From the NCBI RefSeq assembly GCF_014673495.1, contig NZ_CP051006.1, positions 6,262,001 to 6,326,000 on the forward strand: 64,000 nucleotides of DNA, in the 5' to 3' direction. This document shows positions 47,899 through 56,731 of the stretch, in pieces; position 1 is the first letter of the stretch, and each line of letters begins with the position of its first letter. Origin of the DNA: Streptomyces griseofuscus (lineage in GTDB: Bacteria > Actinomycetota > Actinomycetes > Streptomycetales > Streptomycetaceae). Made by a program: the position numbers and the translations under genes. The notes beneath the pieces are model-generated. The model worked only from the letters and a program-made list of their open reading frames with translations. It was not told where the DNA came from and did no database searches.

Positions 47899-48843
47899 AT
47901 GTACCAGACCTGGATGCGGTTCTTCAGCCCCGGCCCCGCCCACCACCGCCTGGGTCTGGTCTGCCTCGGGGTCGGACTCCAGCACGGCGCGCTGCCCACC
48001 GTCGGCCCGCGCACCCTGGACCACCATGTGGCCGTCGTGATCAGCTCCGGCGGCGGCTGGTACGCGGGCGCGGACGGCCGCCGTACGACCGTCACCGCGC
48101 CCGTGCTGCTCTGGCTCACCCCAGGCGTGCCCCACCACTACGCACCCGATCCGGACACCGGCTGGGACGAGGGCTTCGTGGACTTCGCCGGGCCCGCCAC
48201 CGCCACCTACGCGGAACTGGGCTACATCGAGCCCGAGCGGCCCGTGGTGGCCCTCTCCGACGCCGCGGGACCGCGCGCGGTGGTCGCCCGCATCGCCCGC
48301 GCCGCCCGCCGCGGCAACCCCCTCCTGGAGGTGGAGACCGGCGCCGCCGTGCACGAGCTCCTGGTCGCTCTGCGCCGTGCCCGCGCCGACCTCGCCCCCG
48401 ACGGCGACCAGGTGCTCGAAGCCCTCGCCCGGGACGCCTGCGCCCCGCTCAGCGTCGCCGACCACGCCGCCCGGCACGGCATGACCACCGCCGAACTGCG
48501 TGGCGCGGTCCGCCGGGCGGCAGGCTGCACCCCCAAGGACTATCTGCTCGGCATCCGGCTCGGCCGCGCCAAGGAACTCCTCGCCGCCACCGAACTGCCC
48601 GTCGCCGCCGTCGCCCGCCGCGTCGGCTACGACGATCCCGCCTACTTCTCCCGCCTGTTCACCCGGCGCGTCGGCCTCGCCCCGGTCCGTTTCCGCGCCC
48701 AGCAGGGCCGCAGCGTCCCGGGCGGCTGGAGCGACCGGGTCCCGGACCCGGACGATCCCCCGATGATCGACCCTGGATTTCCCCTGAACATCGACCCCGA
48801 CCCCGGTCTTCCCCCGAAGCCCCGACCATCGATCCGCCCATAG
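47899..48843 (+). CDS. AraC-family transcriptional regulator
   Basis: A 314-residue regulator. The N-terminal cupin-like domain (VAVVISSGGGWYAG, LLWLTPGVPHHYAP) binds a probable sugar ligand. The C-terminal double helix-turn-helix includes SVADHAARHGMTTAELRGAVRRAAGCTPKDYL and the classic GYDDPAYFSRLFTRRVGLAPVRFR. Residues after about 280 are a Pro/Asp-rich tail with repeated IDPxxP units. ATG 47899 follows GGAGGAG. Its position opposite the beta-galactosidase suggests that it controls that gene. Confidence 0.88.
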   Translation: MYQTWMRFFSPGPAHHRLGLVCLGVGLQHGALPTVGPRTLDHHVAVVISSGGGWYAGADGRRTTVTAPVLLWLTPGVPHHYAPDPDTGWDEGFVDFAGPATATYAELGYIEPERPVVALSDAAGPRAVVARIARAARRGNPLLEVETGAAVHELLVALRRARADLAPDGDQVLEALARDACAPLSVADHAARHGMTTAELRGAVRRAAGCTPKDYLLGIRLGRAKELLAATELPVAAVARRVGYDDPAYFSRLFTRRVGLAPVRFRAQQGRSVPGGWSDRVPDPDDPPMIDPGFPLNIDPDPGLPPKPRPSIRP

Positions 48844-48961
48844 GCCCACCCATGGGCCGGCCCACTGGCCCGCCCATACGTCCGTCCATCGATCCGTCCG
48901 GTGATCCATCCATCGGACACCGTATGAGTCCCACCCCGCCGACCACATAGGGTTGGCGACC

Positions 48962-49294
48962 ATGACCACCAGCAACACGGGTACGGGTGACGTGGACCCC
49001 GCGGTCCGCCAGGAACTGGAGCGGCTGCGCGACAGCATCGACAACATCGACGCGGCCGTCGTCCATATGCTCGCGGAACGCTTCAAGGCCACCCAGCAGG
49101 TCGGCCGGCTCAAGGCCGTGCACCAGCTGCCGCCCGCCGACCCGGCCCGTGAGGCCCGCCAGATCGACCGGCTGCGCCGGCTCGCCGAGAACGCCAAGCT
49201 CGATCCCGCGTTCGCCGAGAAGTTTCTGACGTTCATCATCGCCGAAGTGATCAGGCACCACGAACGCATCGCCGAGGACACCAACGGGAGCTGA
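48962..49294 (+). CDS. Chorismate mutase, AroQ class
   Basis: A 110-residue all-helical AroQ-fold enzyme converting chorismate to prephenate for phenylalanine and tyrosine. The long first helix ELERLRDSIDNIDAAVVHMLAERFKATQQVGRLK carries the conserved Arg and Lys, and EARQIDRLRRLAENAKLDPAFAEKFLTFII forms helices 2 and 3 with the active-site Arg/Gln. It is monofunctional, without prephenate dehydratase or a signal peptide. ATG 48962 is preferred. Confidence 0.9.
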   Translation: MTTSNTGTGDVDPAVRQELERLRDSIDNIDAAVVHMLAERFKATQQVGRLKAVHQLPPADPAREARQIDRLRRLAENAKLDPAFAEKFLTFIIAEVIRHHERIAEDTNGS

Positions 49295-49408
49295 ATCCGG
49301 AACCCGGATACCCGGCACCGATTTCCGAACAAGGGGAAGGAAAGGGGCGGGTCGGATAATAACCGTGTAACGCTCCTCCTCTGTGCGCTGTCAGTCCCAT
49401 CAGGCAGC

Positions 49409-51910
49409 ATGGCGTGTATGTCCGCACTCACGCGCGATGAAGCGCAGCTCCGAGCTCAGCTCCTCGACGTCCACCGCTACACGGTCGAACTGGACCTCAC
49501 CACCGGGGACGAGACCTTCGACTCCCGTACCGTGATCCGGTTCACCACGCGGTCCGACGGGGACACGTTCCTCGAGGTGAAGCCCGCCGAGCTGCGCTCC
49601 GTCACCCTCGACGGACAGCCCCTGGACCCGGATTCGCTGCACGAGGACCGGCTGCCGCTGAAGAACCTCACCGCGGGCGAGCACGAGCTGCGCGCCGAGG
49701 CGTCCATGCGCTACTCGCGCACCGGCGAGGGCATGCACCGCTTCACCGACCCGGTCGACGGCGAGACCTACCTGTACACGCAGCTGGCCATGGACGACGT
49801 CCAGCGCGTCTTCCCCGCCTTCGACCAGCCCGACCTGAAGGCCGTCTTCGAGGTTTCGGTCAAGGCACCCGACGAATGGACCGTGCTCGCCAACGGCATC
49901 ACCGAACGCGGCGCCGACGGCATCTGGCGGGCCGCGCCCACCCCGCCGATCTCCACCTACCTGGTCGCCGTCGCCGCCGGCCCCTGGCACTCGGTGCGCA
50001 CCGAGCACCGCGGGCTGCCCTTCGGCATCCACTGCCGCCGCTCGCTCGCGCCCTACCTCGATGTCGACACCGAGGAGATCTTCGAGGTCACGCGCGCGTG
50101 CTACGACCGCTACCACGAGAAGTTCGAGGAGCCGTACCCCTTCGACTCCTACGACCAGGCGTTCGTGCCCGAGTTCAACGCGGGCGCCATGGAGAACCCG
50201 GGCCTGGTCACCTTCCGCGACGAGTTCGTCTACCGCTCCGCCGTCACCGACACCGAGCGCCAGCTGCGCGCCATGGTCATCTCGCACGAGATGGCCCACA
50301 TGTGGTTCGGCGACCTGGTCACCCTCAAGTGGTGGGACGACATCTGGCTGAACGAGTCCTTCGCCGAGTACATGGGCTACCAGACCACCGCCGAGGCCAC
50401 CCGCTTCAGCGACCCCTGGACCGAGTTCGGCGTCACCCGCAAGGCGTGGGGCTACGAGGCGGACCAGCGCCCCACCACCCACCCGGTCGCTCCCGAGGGG
50501 GTGGACGACGCCGCCACCGCCCTGCTCAACTTCGACGGCATCTCGTACGCCAAGGGCGCCTCCGCGCTGCGCCAACTCGCCGCCTGGCTGGGCGAGAAAG
50601 ACTTCCTGGCGGGCATCAACACCCACTTCGCCCGGCACAGGTTCGGCAACGCGACCCTCGCCGACTTCCTCGACTCCCTCGCCTCCGTCACCGAACGCGA
50701 TGTGCGCGCCTGGGCCGACAGCTGGCTGCGCACCACCGGCGTCGACACCCTCACACCCGTGATCGAGACCGCCGACGGCGCCCGCACGCTGACCGTCGAC
50801 CACAAGGGCAGCCGCCCGCACCGCATCGTCGCCGGTCTGTACGACCACGACGTCGCCGACGAGGGCCGGCTGGTCCTGCGCGAGCGCCTCGAACTCGACG
50901 TCCCCCAGGACGCCCCGCGCCCCATCGGCAAGCGCCCCGCGCTGCTCCTGCTGAACGACGGCGATCTCACCTACGCCAAGGTCCGCTTCGACGCCGAGTC
51001 CTTCGCATCGGTCCGCAGCAGCCTGTCCGGGCTGCCCGACCCGCTCACCCGCGCGATCGTCTGGAACTCCCTGCGGGACGCGGTGCGCGACGGCGAACTC
51101 GCGCCCGGCGCCTACCTGGAGATCGCCCGCGCCCATCTGCCGCGCGAGACCGACCTCGCCATCGTGCAGGGCGTGCTCGTCTTCGCGAGCGGCCAGATCG
51201 CCGACCAGTACCTGCCGGCCGAGGAGCGCCCGGCCGCGCTCGCCACCCTCACCGCCCTCTGCCGCGACCTGCTGCGCCGCACCGAGGACGGCGACCACCC
51301 CGGTCTGCGGCTGATCGCCGTCCGCCACCTGATCAACGTGGCCGCCCACCCGGACACCATCGCCGCCTGGCTGGCCGACGGCACCGTGCCCGGCGGACCC
51401 GAGCTCGACCCCGACCTGCGCTGGCGCATCCTGGCCCGGCTCGCCGTGCTCGGCGCCACCGACGAGGCCGCCATCGCCGCCGAACTGGCCCGCGACCCGA
51501 GCGCCACCAGCCAGGAGGGCGCCGCCCGCTGCCGCGCCGCCCTGCCCGACGTGGCGGCCAAGCGCGCCGCCTGGGCCGCGATGTTCGAGGGCGACGACCT
51601 GTCCAACTACCTGTTCACGGCCACGGCCCACGGCTTCTGGCAGCCCGAACAGGCCGACCTGGTGCGGGAGTACGTGCCGCGCTTCTACGAGGAGTCGGTG
51701 CCCCTCGCCGCCCGCCGCGGCCCCGCCATCGCCGCCTCCGTCGGCCGCTGGTGCTTCCCGGCCCACGCCGTCGACGCCGAGCATGTGCGCCTGGGCGAGG
51801 CATGCCTGGACCGCGACGACCTCACCCCGTCCCTGCGCCGCGCCCTGGCCGACCGCCTGGACGACCTGGGCCGCGCCCTGCGGGCCCGCGAGGGGGAGGC
51901 ACGGCAGTAG
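49409..51910 (+). CDS. pepN: Aminopeptidase N (M1 family)
   Basis: An 833-residue zinc aminopeptidase with the N-terminal beta domain, the exopeptidase motif GAMENPGLVTF, the zinc site HEMAHMWFGDLVTLKWWDDIWLNE split as HEMAH and NESFAEYMG, and the long C-terminal helical domain typical of actinobacterial PepN. It removes N-terminal residues from cytoplasmic peptides. There is no signal sequence. ATG 49409 has a weak AGG four bases upstream; ATG 49418 (MSALTRDEAQ) is equally plausible. Confidence 0.94.
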   Translation: MACMSALTRDEAQLRAQLLDVHRYTVELDLTTGDETFDSRTVIRFTTRSDGDTFLEVKPAELRSVTLDGQPLDPDSLHEDRLPLKNLTAGEHELRAEASMRYSRTGEGMHRFTDPVDGETYLYTQLAMDDVQRVFPAFDQPDLKAVFEVSVKAPDEWTVLANGITERGADGIWRAAPTPPISTYLVAVAAGPWHSVRTEHRGLPFGIHCRRSLAPYLDVDTEEIFEVTRACYDRYHEKFEEPYPFDSYDQAFVPEFNAGAMENPGLVTFRDEFVYRSAVTDTERQLRAMVISHEMAHMWFGDLVTLKWWDDIWLNESFAEYMGYQTTAEATRFSDPWTEFGVTRKAWGYEADQRPTTHPVAPEGVDDAATALLNFDGISYAKGASALRQLAAWLGEKDFLAGINTHFARHRFGNATLADFLDSLASVTERDVRAWADSWLRTTGVDTLTPVIETADGARTLTVDHKGSRPHRIVAGLYDHDVADEGRLVLRERLELDVPQDAPRPIGKRPALLLLNDGDLTYAKVRFDAESFASVRSSLSGLPDPLTRAIVWNSLRDAVRDGELAPGAYLEIARAHLPRETDLAIVQGVLVFASGQIADQYLPAEERPAALATLTALCRDLLRRTEDGDHPGLRLIAVRHLINVAAHPDTIAAWLADGTVPGGPELDPDLRWRILARLAVLGATDEAAIAAELARDPSATSQEGAARCRAALPDVAAKRAAWAAMFEGDDLSNYLFTATAHGFWQPEQADLVREYVPRFYEESVPLAARRGPAIAASVGRWCFPAHAVDAEHVRLGEACLDRDDLTPSLRRALADRLDDLGRALRAREGEARQ

Positions 51911-51923
51911 GTCCGACGGACCA

Positions 51924-52084
51924 GGGCCTCTCGTTTGGATCAGGCCGGGCTCGCGGGCCCTGGCACCGCGCCTCGCGGCGTTGTCGTCGGTTGCCATGGC
52001 TCCGCCATGTCGCCCTCCTCCGCCTTGCGACGCACGGCACCAGACCCCGCTCCCTGATCCGGCCTGAGCCAAACGAAAGACCCT
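51924..52084. repeat. Long imperfect palindrome (about 160 bp)
   Basis: A symmetrical element centred at 52002. The central palindrome is CATGGC-TCC-GCCATG (51995-52009), and the outer arms are TCGTTTGGATCAGGCC (51931-51946) against the complement of GGCCTGAGCCAAACGA (52061-52076), with partly matching stretches between (CTGGCACCGCGCCTCGC against the complement of GCGACGCACGGCACCAG). An RNA would fold into one long interrupted hairpin. It resembles interspersed palindromes I recall from other Streptomyces genomes. It also serves as possible terminator for pepN. Confidence 0.7.
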
Positions 52085-52179
52085 AGGCGCCGCTGGTCCT
52101 TGACGCCGATGCGGTGCCCGGACCGCCCTCCTAGGCTCGGGGGGATCGACATGATCGACCGAGCCGGGAGGCAACCATC

Positions 52180-53016
52180 GTGATCGCAGTGACCGGCGCG
52201 ACCGGAAACGTGGGCCGCGCCCTGGTGGACCGACTCCTCGCCGCGGGCCGCCCGGTACGCGCGCTGACCCGCGACCCGAAGCGGGCCGCGCTGCCCGAGC
52301 GGGCCGAGGTGGTGGAGTTCAGGCCCGAGGAGCCCGCCGCCCTGTTCGACGGGGTGAGCGGGGTCTTCCTCTACGCGCAGGCCGTCACCGAGCCCCTGCT
52401 GGCGGCGGCCCGCGCGGCCGGGGTCCGCCACGCCGTCCTGCTCTCCAGCGGCATCGTCCGGGAGGGCGCCGACGAGACCCACCCCATCCATGTCCTGCAC
52501 GCCAACGCCGAGCGGCTGATCCGCGACAGCGGCCTGGAGTGGACGTTCCTGCGGCCCAACGGGTTCGCCACCAACGCCCTCCAGTGGGCGTCCCAGATCC
52601 GCGCCGGGAACACCGTCCGGGGCGTCTACGCGGACGCGGTCGCCGCGCCGATCCACGAGGACGACATCGCCGCCGTCGCCGAGCGCGTGCTCCTGGACGA
52701 CGGCCATGAGGGCGCCGTACACCGCCTGACCGGACCGGCGGCGGCCACCAACGCCGACCAGGTCGCGGCGATCGGCGCGGCCGTCGGCAGGGAGCTGACC
52801 TTCGTCGAGATCGACCCCGCCGCGGCCGGACCCGAGCTGTTCCCCTACCTGGACGCGCACATGCTCGACCGCCTTCTCAAGACCTTCGAGGCCACCATCG
52901 GCGTAACCCCGGAGATCACCGACACGGTCGAGCGGATCACGGGCACCCCGGCCCGCACCTTCGCCCGCTGGGCGCGGGACCACGCGGCGGACTTCGGCGC
53001 CGATTCCGCGGCCTAG
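52180..53016 (+). CDS. NmrA-like / atypical SDR NAD(P)-binding protein
   Basis: A 278-residue Rossmann protein of the NmrA/SDR-a5 group. The N-terminal AVTGATGNVGRALVDRLLAAG is the cofactor loop, LSSGIVREGADETHPIHVLHANAERLIRDSGLEWTFLRPNGF is the typical middle, and no Tyr-x-x-x-Lys pair is seen, so it may be a redox sensor or isoflavone-reductase-like enzyme rather than a dehydrogenase. GTG 52180 follows GGGAGG. The gene stands alone. Confidence 0.85.
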   Translation: MIAVTGATGNVGRALVDRLLAAGRPVRALTRDPKRAALPERAEVVEFRPEEPAALFDGVSGVFLYAQAVTEPLLAAARAAGVRHAVLLSSGIVREGADETHPIHVLHANAERLIRDSGLEWTFLRPNGFATNALQWASQIRAGNTVRGVYADAVAAPIHEDDIAAVAERVLLDDGHEGAVHRLTGPAAATNADQVAAIGAAVGRELTFVEIDPAAAGPELFPYLDAHMLDRLLKTFEATIGVTPEITDTVERITGTPARTFARWARDHAADFGADSAA

Positions 53017-53085
53017 AAGGTACATCGCGGCGCCTGGTGCTCAGCGGCGCCCGAGACCGCCGGGCGGCCTTACCGACGCCGCGGC

Positions 53086-53718
53086 TCACAAACCCCCGCC
53101 CCGGCGCAGCACCGCCCGCCGCACCGCCCTCTCCCGCGGCCCCGGCCTGCGGTTGGCGCCGCTCGGCCCGGACTCCGGGTCCAGGCCGAAGCCGAGCCGC
53201 TCCAGGAAGCGTTCCCCGGCGCGCCAGCCGGCCGGGACCGTCGCCGTCACCAGGGGCGGATCCCCGGCCCGCGCCAGCAGGGAGCGGGCCAGCCGGCGGC
53301 CGAGGCCGCGGCCCCGGCACCAGGGGGCCAGCAGGAACAGGCCGACGGCCACCGCGCCCGGCTCGGGGTGGTCGCGCACCGCGTCCACGACGCCCGCGAC
53401 CACCCCGTCCCGCTCCAGCACCAGCAGCACCTTGTCCTCGGGGCGCGCGCCCTCGGGCAGGCCGTAGTACAGGCTCTGCACATCGCCCGGCGCCGACGGC
53501 AGCCCGGTGGCCGCCAGGAACCAGTCCTCGCACTCCTCGAACAGCCGGACCAGCGGTGCCTCGTCCGCCGGGGCGAGTTCCCGCACCAGCACTCTCTCGC
53601 CGGGCACTTCGAGCATCCACGTCTCCACCATCCGGACGACGGTAGTGGCGGATCCCCCCGCTCCGACAAGTTTTCCCCGTACGGCAGTACCCACGTGCGG
53701 GTTCGGCTCGTTGGACAT
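53086..53718 (-). CDS. GNAT-family N-acetyltransferase
   Basis: A GNAT-fold enzyme of up to 210 residues. LVRELAPADEAPLVRLFEECEDW opens the domain, VAVGLFLLAPWCRGRGLGRRLARSLLARA contains the acetyl-CoA-binding R/Q-x-x-G-x-G/A motif, and the tail after LGFGLDPESG is Arg-rich. The substrate is unknown. The start is uncertain: ATG 53718 (MSNEPNPHV), 53631 (MVETW) or 53616 (MLEVPG). It is divergent from the decarboxylase-hydroxylase pair, so a link to hydroxamate assembly is possible, but it does not look like the DesC/IucB-type acyltransferase. Confidence 0.8.
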   Translation of the reverse strand: MSNEPNPHVGTAVRGKLVGAGGSATTVVRMVETWMLEVPGERVLVRELAPADEAPLVRLFEECEDWFLAATGLPSAPGDVQSLYYGLPEGARPEDKVLLVLERDGVVAGVVDAVRDHPEPGAVAVGLFLLAPWCRGRGLGRRLARSLLARAGDPPLVTATVPAGWRAGERFLERLGFGLDPESGPSGANRRPGPRERAVRRAVLRRGGGL

Positions 53719-53800
53719 ACGGGACACCCGCCCCTCTTCCCGTACCACCCGGAGCCCACGCGGCGCGCCCCCGAGCAGCCCCGAGAGCGGAGGCCAGCCC

Positions 53801-55159
53801 ATGCCCACCCAGCCCCTCGCCTCGGGCCCGTACGGCCCGGACGCCCTCCGCCCGCTCCTGGACACGGTGCTGGACGCGCTGGCGGAAGGCCGGAAGGCGC
53901 GCGGCGGCCCCCTCCCCGCGGGCGGACCCGAGGCCACCGCCCGGCGGGTCGCCGACGCCCTCGGGGACGTACTGCCGGACGAGGGCGACCCGGACGGCCT
54001 GCGCGCTCTCGTACGGCTCCTCGCCGAGGGTGCCGCCGACCCCGCCGACCCGCTGTGCGCCGGCCATCTGCACTGCCCGCCGCTCGCCGTGGCCACCGCC
54101 GCCGACCTCGCGGTCAGCGCCCTCAACCCCTCCCTCGACTCCTGGGACCAGGCCCCCGGCGCCACCGCCCTGGAAGCCGTCGTCACCCAGGCCCTCGCAC
54201 GGGAGGCCGGACTGGCCGACGCCCTGGTCACCACCGGCGGCACCGAGTCCAACCAACTCGCCCTGCTGCTCGCCCGCGAGGCCGGCCACGGCAGCGTCCA
54301 GCTCGTCTGCGGCGCCGCCGCCCACCACTCGCTGGCCCGCGCCGCCTGGCTGCTCGGACTGCCCGACCCGGTGCTCGTCCCGGCCCCCGGCGGCACCCTC
54401 GACCCGGCCGCCCTCGACGCCGCCCTCACCGCGCTCCCCGGCCCCCTGCTGGTCGCCGCCACCGCCGGCACCACCGACGCCGGCCTCATCGACCCGCTGC
54501 CCGAGATCGCCGCCCTGTGTGCGGCCCACGGCGCCCGGCTGCACATCGACGCCGCCTACGGGGGCGGACTGCTCTTCAGCGACCGGCACCGTGCCAGACT
54601 CGCCGGACTCGACGCCGCTCACACCGTCACCCTCGACCTGCACAAACTCGGCTGGCAACCGGTCGCCGCCGGCCTGCTCGCCGTCGCCGACCCGGCCGAA
54701 CTCGCCGTACTCCACCACCGGGCCGACTATCTGAACGCGGACGACGACACCGAGGCCGGCCACCCCGACCTGCTCGGCCGCTCCCTGCGCACCACCCGCC
54801 GCCCCGACATCCTCAAGGCCGCGGTCACCCTGCGGACCCTCGGCCGCCGCGGCCTCGGCGCCCTGGTCGACCAGGTCTGCGACCTGGCCCGCGAGTTCGC
54901 CGCGCTCATCGAGGCACACCCCGGCTTCGAGCTGTACGACACCCCCGTCATCAGCACGGTCCTGTTCCGCCCCGCCGAGGCCACCGACGCCGCCGTGGCC
55001 GACGCCCGCCGTGAACTGCTGCACGAGGGCCGGGCCGTCCTCGGCCGCGCCCGGCTCGACGGCCGCCTCTGGCTGAAGGCCACCCTCCTCAACCCCCGCA
55101 CCCGGCCGGACGACCTGGCCCACCTGTTGAAACTCGTCGAAGGAAGCACCCCCAGATGA
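53801..55159 (+). CDS. PLP-dependent group II decarboxylase, DesA-like
   Basis: A 452-residue decarboxylase of the aromatic/diamino-acid group II family. TTGGTESNQLALLLARE and AAAHHSLARAAWLLG form the PLP-stacking His region, HIDAAYGGGLLFS carries the Asp, and DLHKLGWQP gives the Schiff-base Lys (K282). Relatives include DesA (lysine to cadaverine) and diaminobutyrate decarboxylases. The gene directly downstream encodes an N-hydroxylase, overlapping by four bases, the same order as desA-desB of desferrioxamine synthesis. ATG 53801 follows GGAGG. The substrate (lysine, ornithine or diaminobutyrate) is inferred. Confidence 0.86.
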   Translation: MPTQPLASGPYGPDALRPLLDTVLDALAEGRKARGGPLPAGGPEATARRVADALGDVLPDEGDPDGLRALVRLLAEGAADPADPLCAGHLHCPPLAVATAADLAVSALNPSLDSWDQAPGATALEAVVTQALAREAGLADALVTTGGTESNQLALLLAREAGHGSVQLVCGAAAHHSLARAAWLLGLPDPVLVPAPGGTLDPAALDAALTALPGPLLVAATAGTTDAGLIDPLPEIAALCAAHGARLHIDAAYGGGLLFSDRHRARLAGLDAAHTVTLDLHKLGWQPVAAGLLAVADPAELAVLHHRADYLNADDDTEAGHPDLLGRSLRTTRRPDILKAAVTLRTLGRRGLGALVDQVCDLAREFAALIEAHPGFELYDTPVISTVLFRPAEATDAAVADARRELLHEGRAVLGRARLDGRLWLKATLLNPRTRPDDLAHLLKLVEGSTPR

Positions 55160-56604
55160 CCCCCCACCCGGTTCCCCAGACGGCCTCCCGCCCCACCCTG
55201 CTGCCGCGCCGCGACCCGGACGCCCCCCGCGACCTGGTCGGCATCGGCATCGGCCCCTGCAACCTCTCCCTCGCCGCCCTCGCCCAGCCGCTGCCCGAAC
55301 TGGACGCCGTCTTCTACGAACAGCGGCCCGGCTTCAGCTGGCACCCCGGCCTGCTCATCGAGGGCTCCACCATCCAGGTGCCCTTCCTCGCCGACCTGGT
55401 GAGCCTCGCCGACCCCACCAGCCCCTGGAGCTTCCTCAACTACCTCAGAACCCGCGAACGACTGTTCCCCTTCTACTTCGCCGAGCGCTTCCACATCGAA
55501 CGCGCGGAGTACGACGCCTACTGCCGCTGGGCCGCCCGGAACCTTCCCGGACTGCGCTTCGGCCACCAGGTCGACGCCGTCCGCTGGAGTTCCGAACGCG
55601 CCCTGTTCGAGGTCGACTTCACCCAGCTCGACGCCGAAGGAGAGGCCGACGCCCTGGGCCGCGCCTACACCCGCAACCTGGTCGTCGGCGTCGGCACCGT
55701 CCCCCATGTGCCGGCCCCGCTCAAGCCCATGGTGGACGCCGAGGGTCTGCCCGTCGTACACGCCGCCGACTACCTCGACCACCGCGAGGAACTGCTGGCC
55801 GCCGGGCACATCACCGTGGTGGGCTCCGGGCAGTCCGGCGCCGAGATCTTCCTCGACCTGCTGCGCCGCCGCCCGGCCGGCGAGGAGCGGCTGCACTGGA
55901 TCGGCCGCAGCCCCGCGTTCTCCCCGATGGAGTACTCCAAGCTCGGCCTGGAGCACTTCACCCCCGACTACACGCGCTACTTCCACGCCCTCGCCGAACC
56001 CGTCCGCGACCGGCTGGTCGGCGCCCAGTGGCAGCTGCACAAGGCCGTCGACGCCGGCACCCTCGCCGCCATCCACGACGAGCTGTACCGGCGCACCGTG
56101 AACGGCGGCTGGCCCGACGCCGTCCTCACCCCGGGCGTGCGGGTGCGCACCGCGGGCCGGATCGCCAGCAACAAGATCGAGCTCCATCTGGAGCACCTGG
56201 ACGAGAGCAGCCGCTCCCGGCTCGCCACCGACGCGGTCGTCCTCGCCACCGGCTACCAGCAGCGGCCCCTCGACCGTCTGCTCGCCGGGCTCGACCCCTA
56301 TATGCGCCGGGACGCCGGCGAACGGCCGCGCATCGACGCGGACTTCCGCCTGGTCCTCGACCCCTCGGTCACGGGCTCCGTCTACGTCCAGAACGCCGAA
56401 CTGCACACCCATGGCGTCGGCGCCCCCGACCTGGGCCTCGCCGCCTGGCGCGGCGCCACCATCCTCAACTCGCTCACCGGAAAGGACCCGTACCCCCTGC
56501 CGACCCGTACGGCCTTCACCACCTTCGGACTGCGCGAACCGCATACCGTCCCCCAGGCCCGGCACTCCACCCAGCGACTCACCCCGCTCGTCGAAGAGAA
56601 GTGA
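55156..56604 (+). CDS. Lysine/ornithine (or diamine) N-monooxygenase, DesB-like
   Basis: A 482-residue FAD/NADPH class B monooxygenase of the SidA/IucD/PvdA group. It has the FAD loop GIGIGPCNLSLA (residues 29-40), the IQVPFLADLVSLADPTSPWSF substrate region, the NADPH loop VVGSGQSGAEIF, VLATGYQ and the C-terminal LHTHGVGAPDLGL. It adds a hydroxyl to the terminal amine, a step in hydroxamate siderophores. It overlaps the decarboxylase by four bases. No siderophore synthetase, NRPS or transporter follows; pyk starts 127 bp later under its own promoter. Confidence 0.9.
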   Translation: MTPHPVPQTASRPTLLPRRDPDAPRDLVGIGIGPCNLSLAALAQPLPELDAVFYEQRPGFSWHPGLLIEGSTIQVPFLADLVSLADPTSPWSFLNYLRTRERLFPFYFAERFHIERAEYDAYCRWAARNLPGLRFGHQVDAVRWSSERALFEVDFTQLDAEGEADALGRAYTRNLVVGVGTVPHVPAPLKPMVDAEGLPVVHAADYLDHREELLAAGHITVVGSGQSGAEIFLDLLRRRPAGEERLHWIGRSPAFSPMEYSKLGLEHFTPDYTRYFHALAEPVRDRLVGAQWQLHKAVDAGTLAAIHDELYRRTVNGGWPDAVLTPGVRVRTAGRIASNKIELHLEHLDESSRSRLATDAVVLATGYQQRPLDRLLAGLDPYMRRDAGERPRIDADFRLVLDPSVTGSVYVQNAELHTHGVGAPDLGLAAWRGATILNSLTGKDPYPLPTRTAFTTFGLREPHTVPQARHSTQRLTPLVEEK

Positions 56605-56731
56605 GCGGAATTCGCTCATAGGAGCGGCCGGCCGCACAATTCAACACTTGTCAATAAGGCTTCACGTAAAGGTTGTTGAGTGGTCATGCGGCCCGGAATC
56701 TCTACCGACGGGTAAGCCCTAGGCTCGAACC

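Noticed and set aside
45149..48040. Plus-strand frame of more than 900 codons across the metallopeptidase and beta-galactosidase genes
   Set aside because: Antisense to two genes with clear catalytic motifs; low-complexity Arg/Gly/Pro translation.
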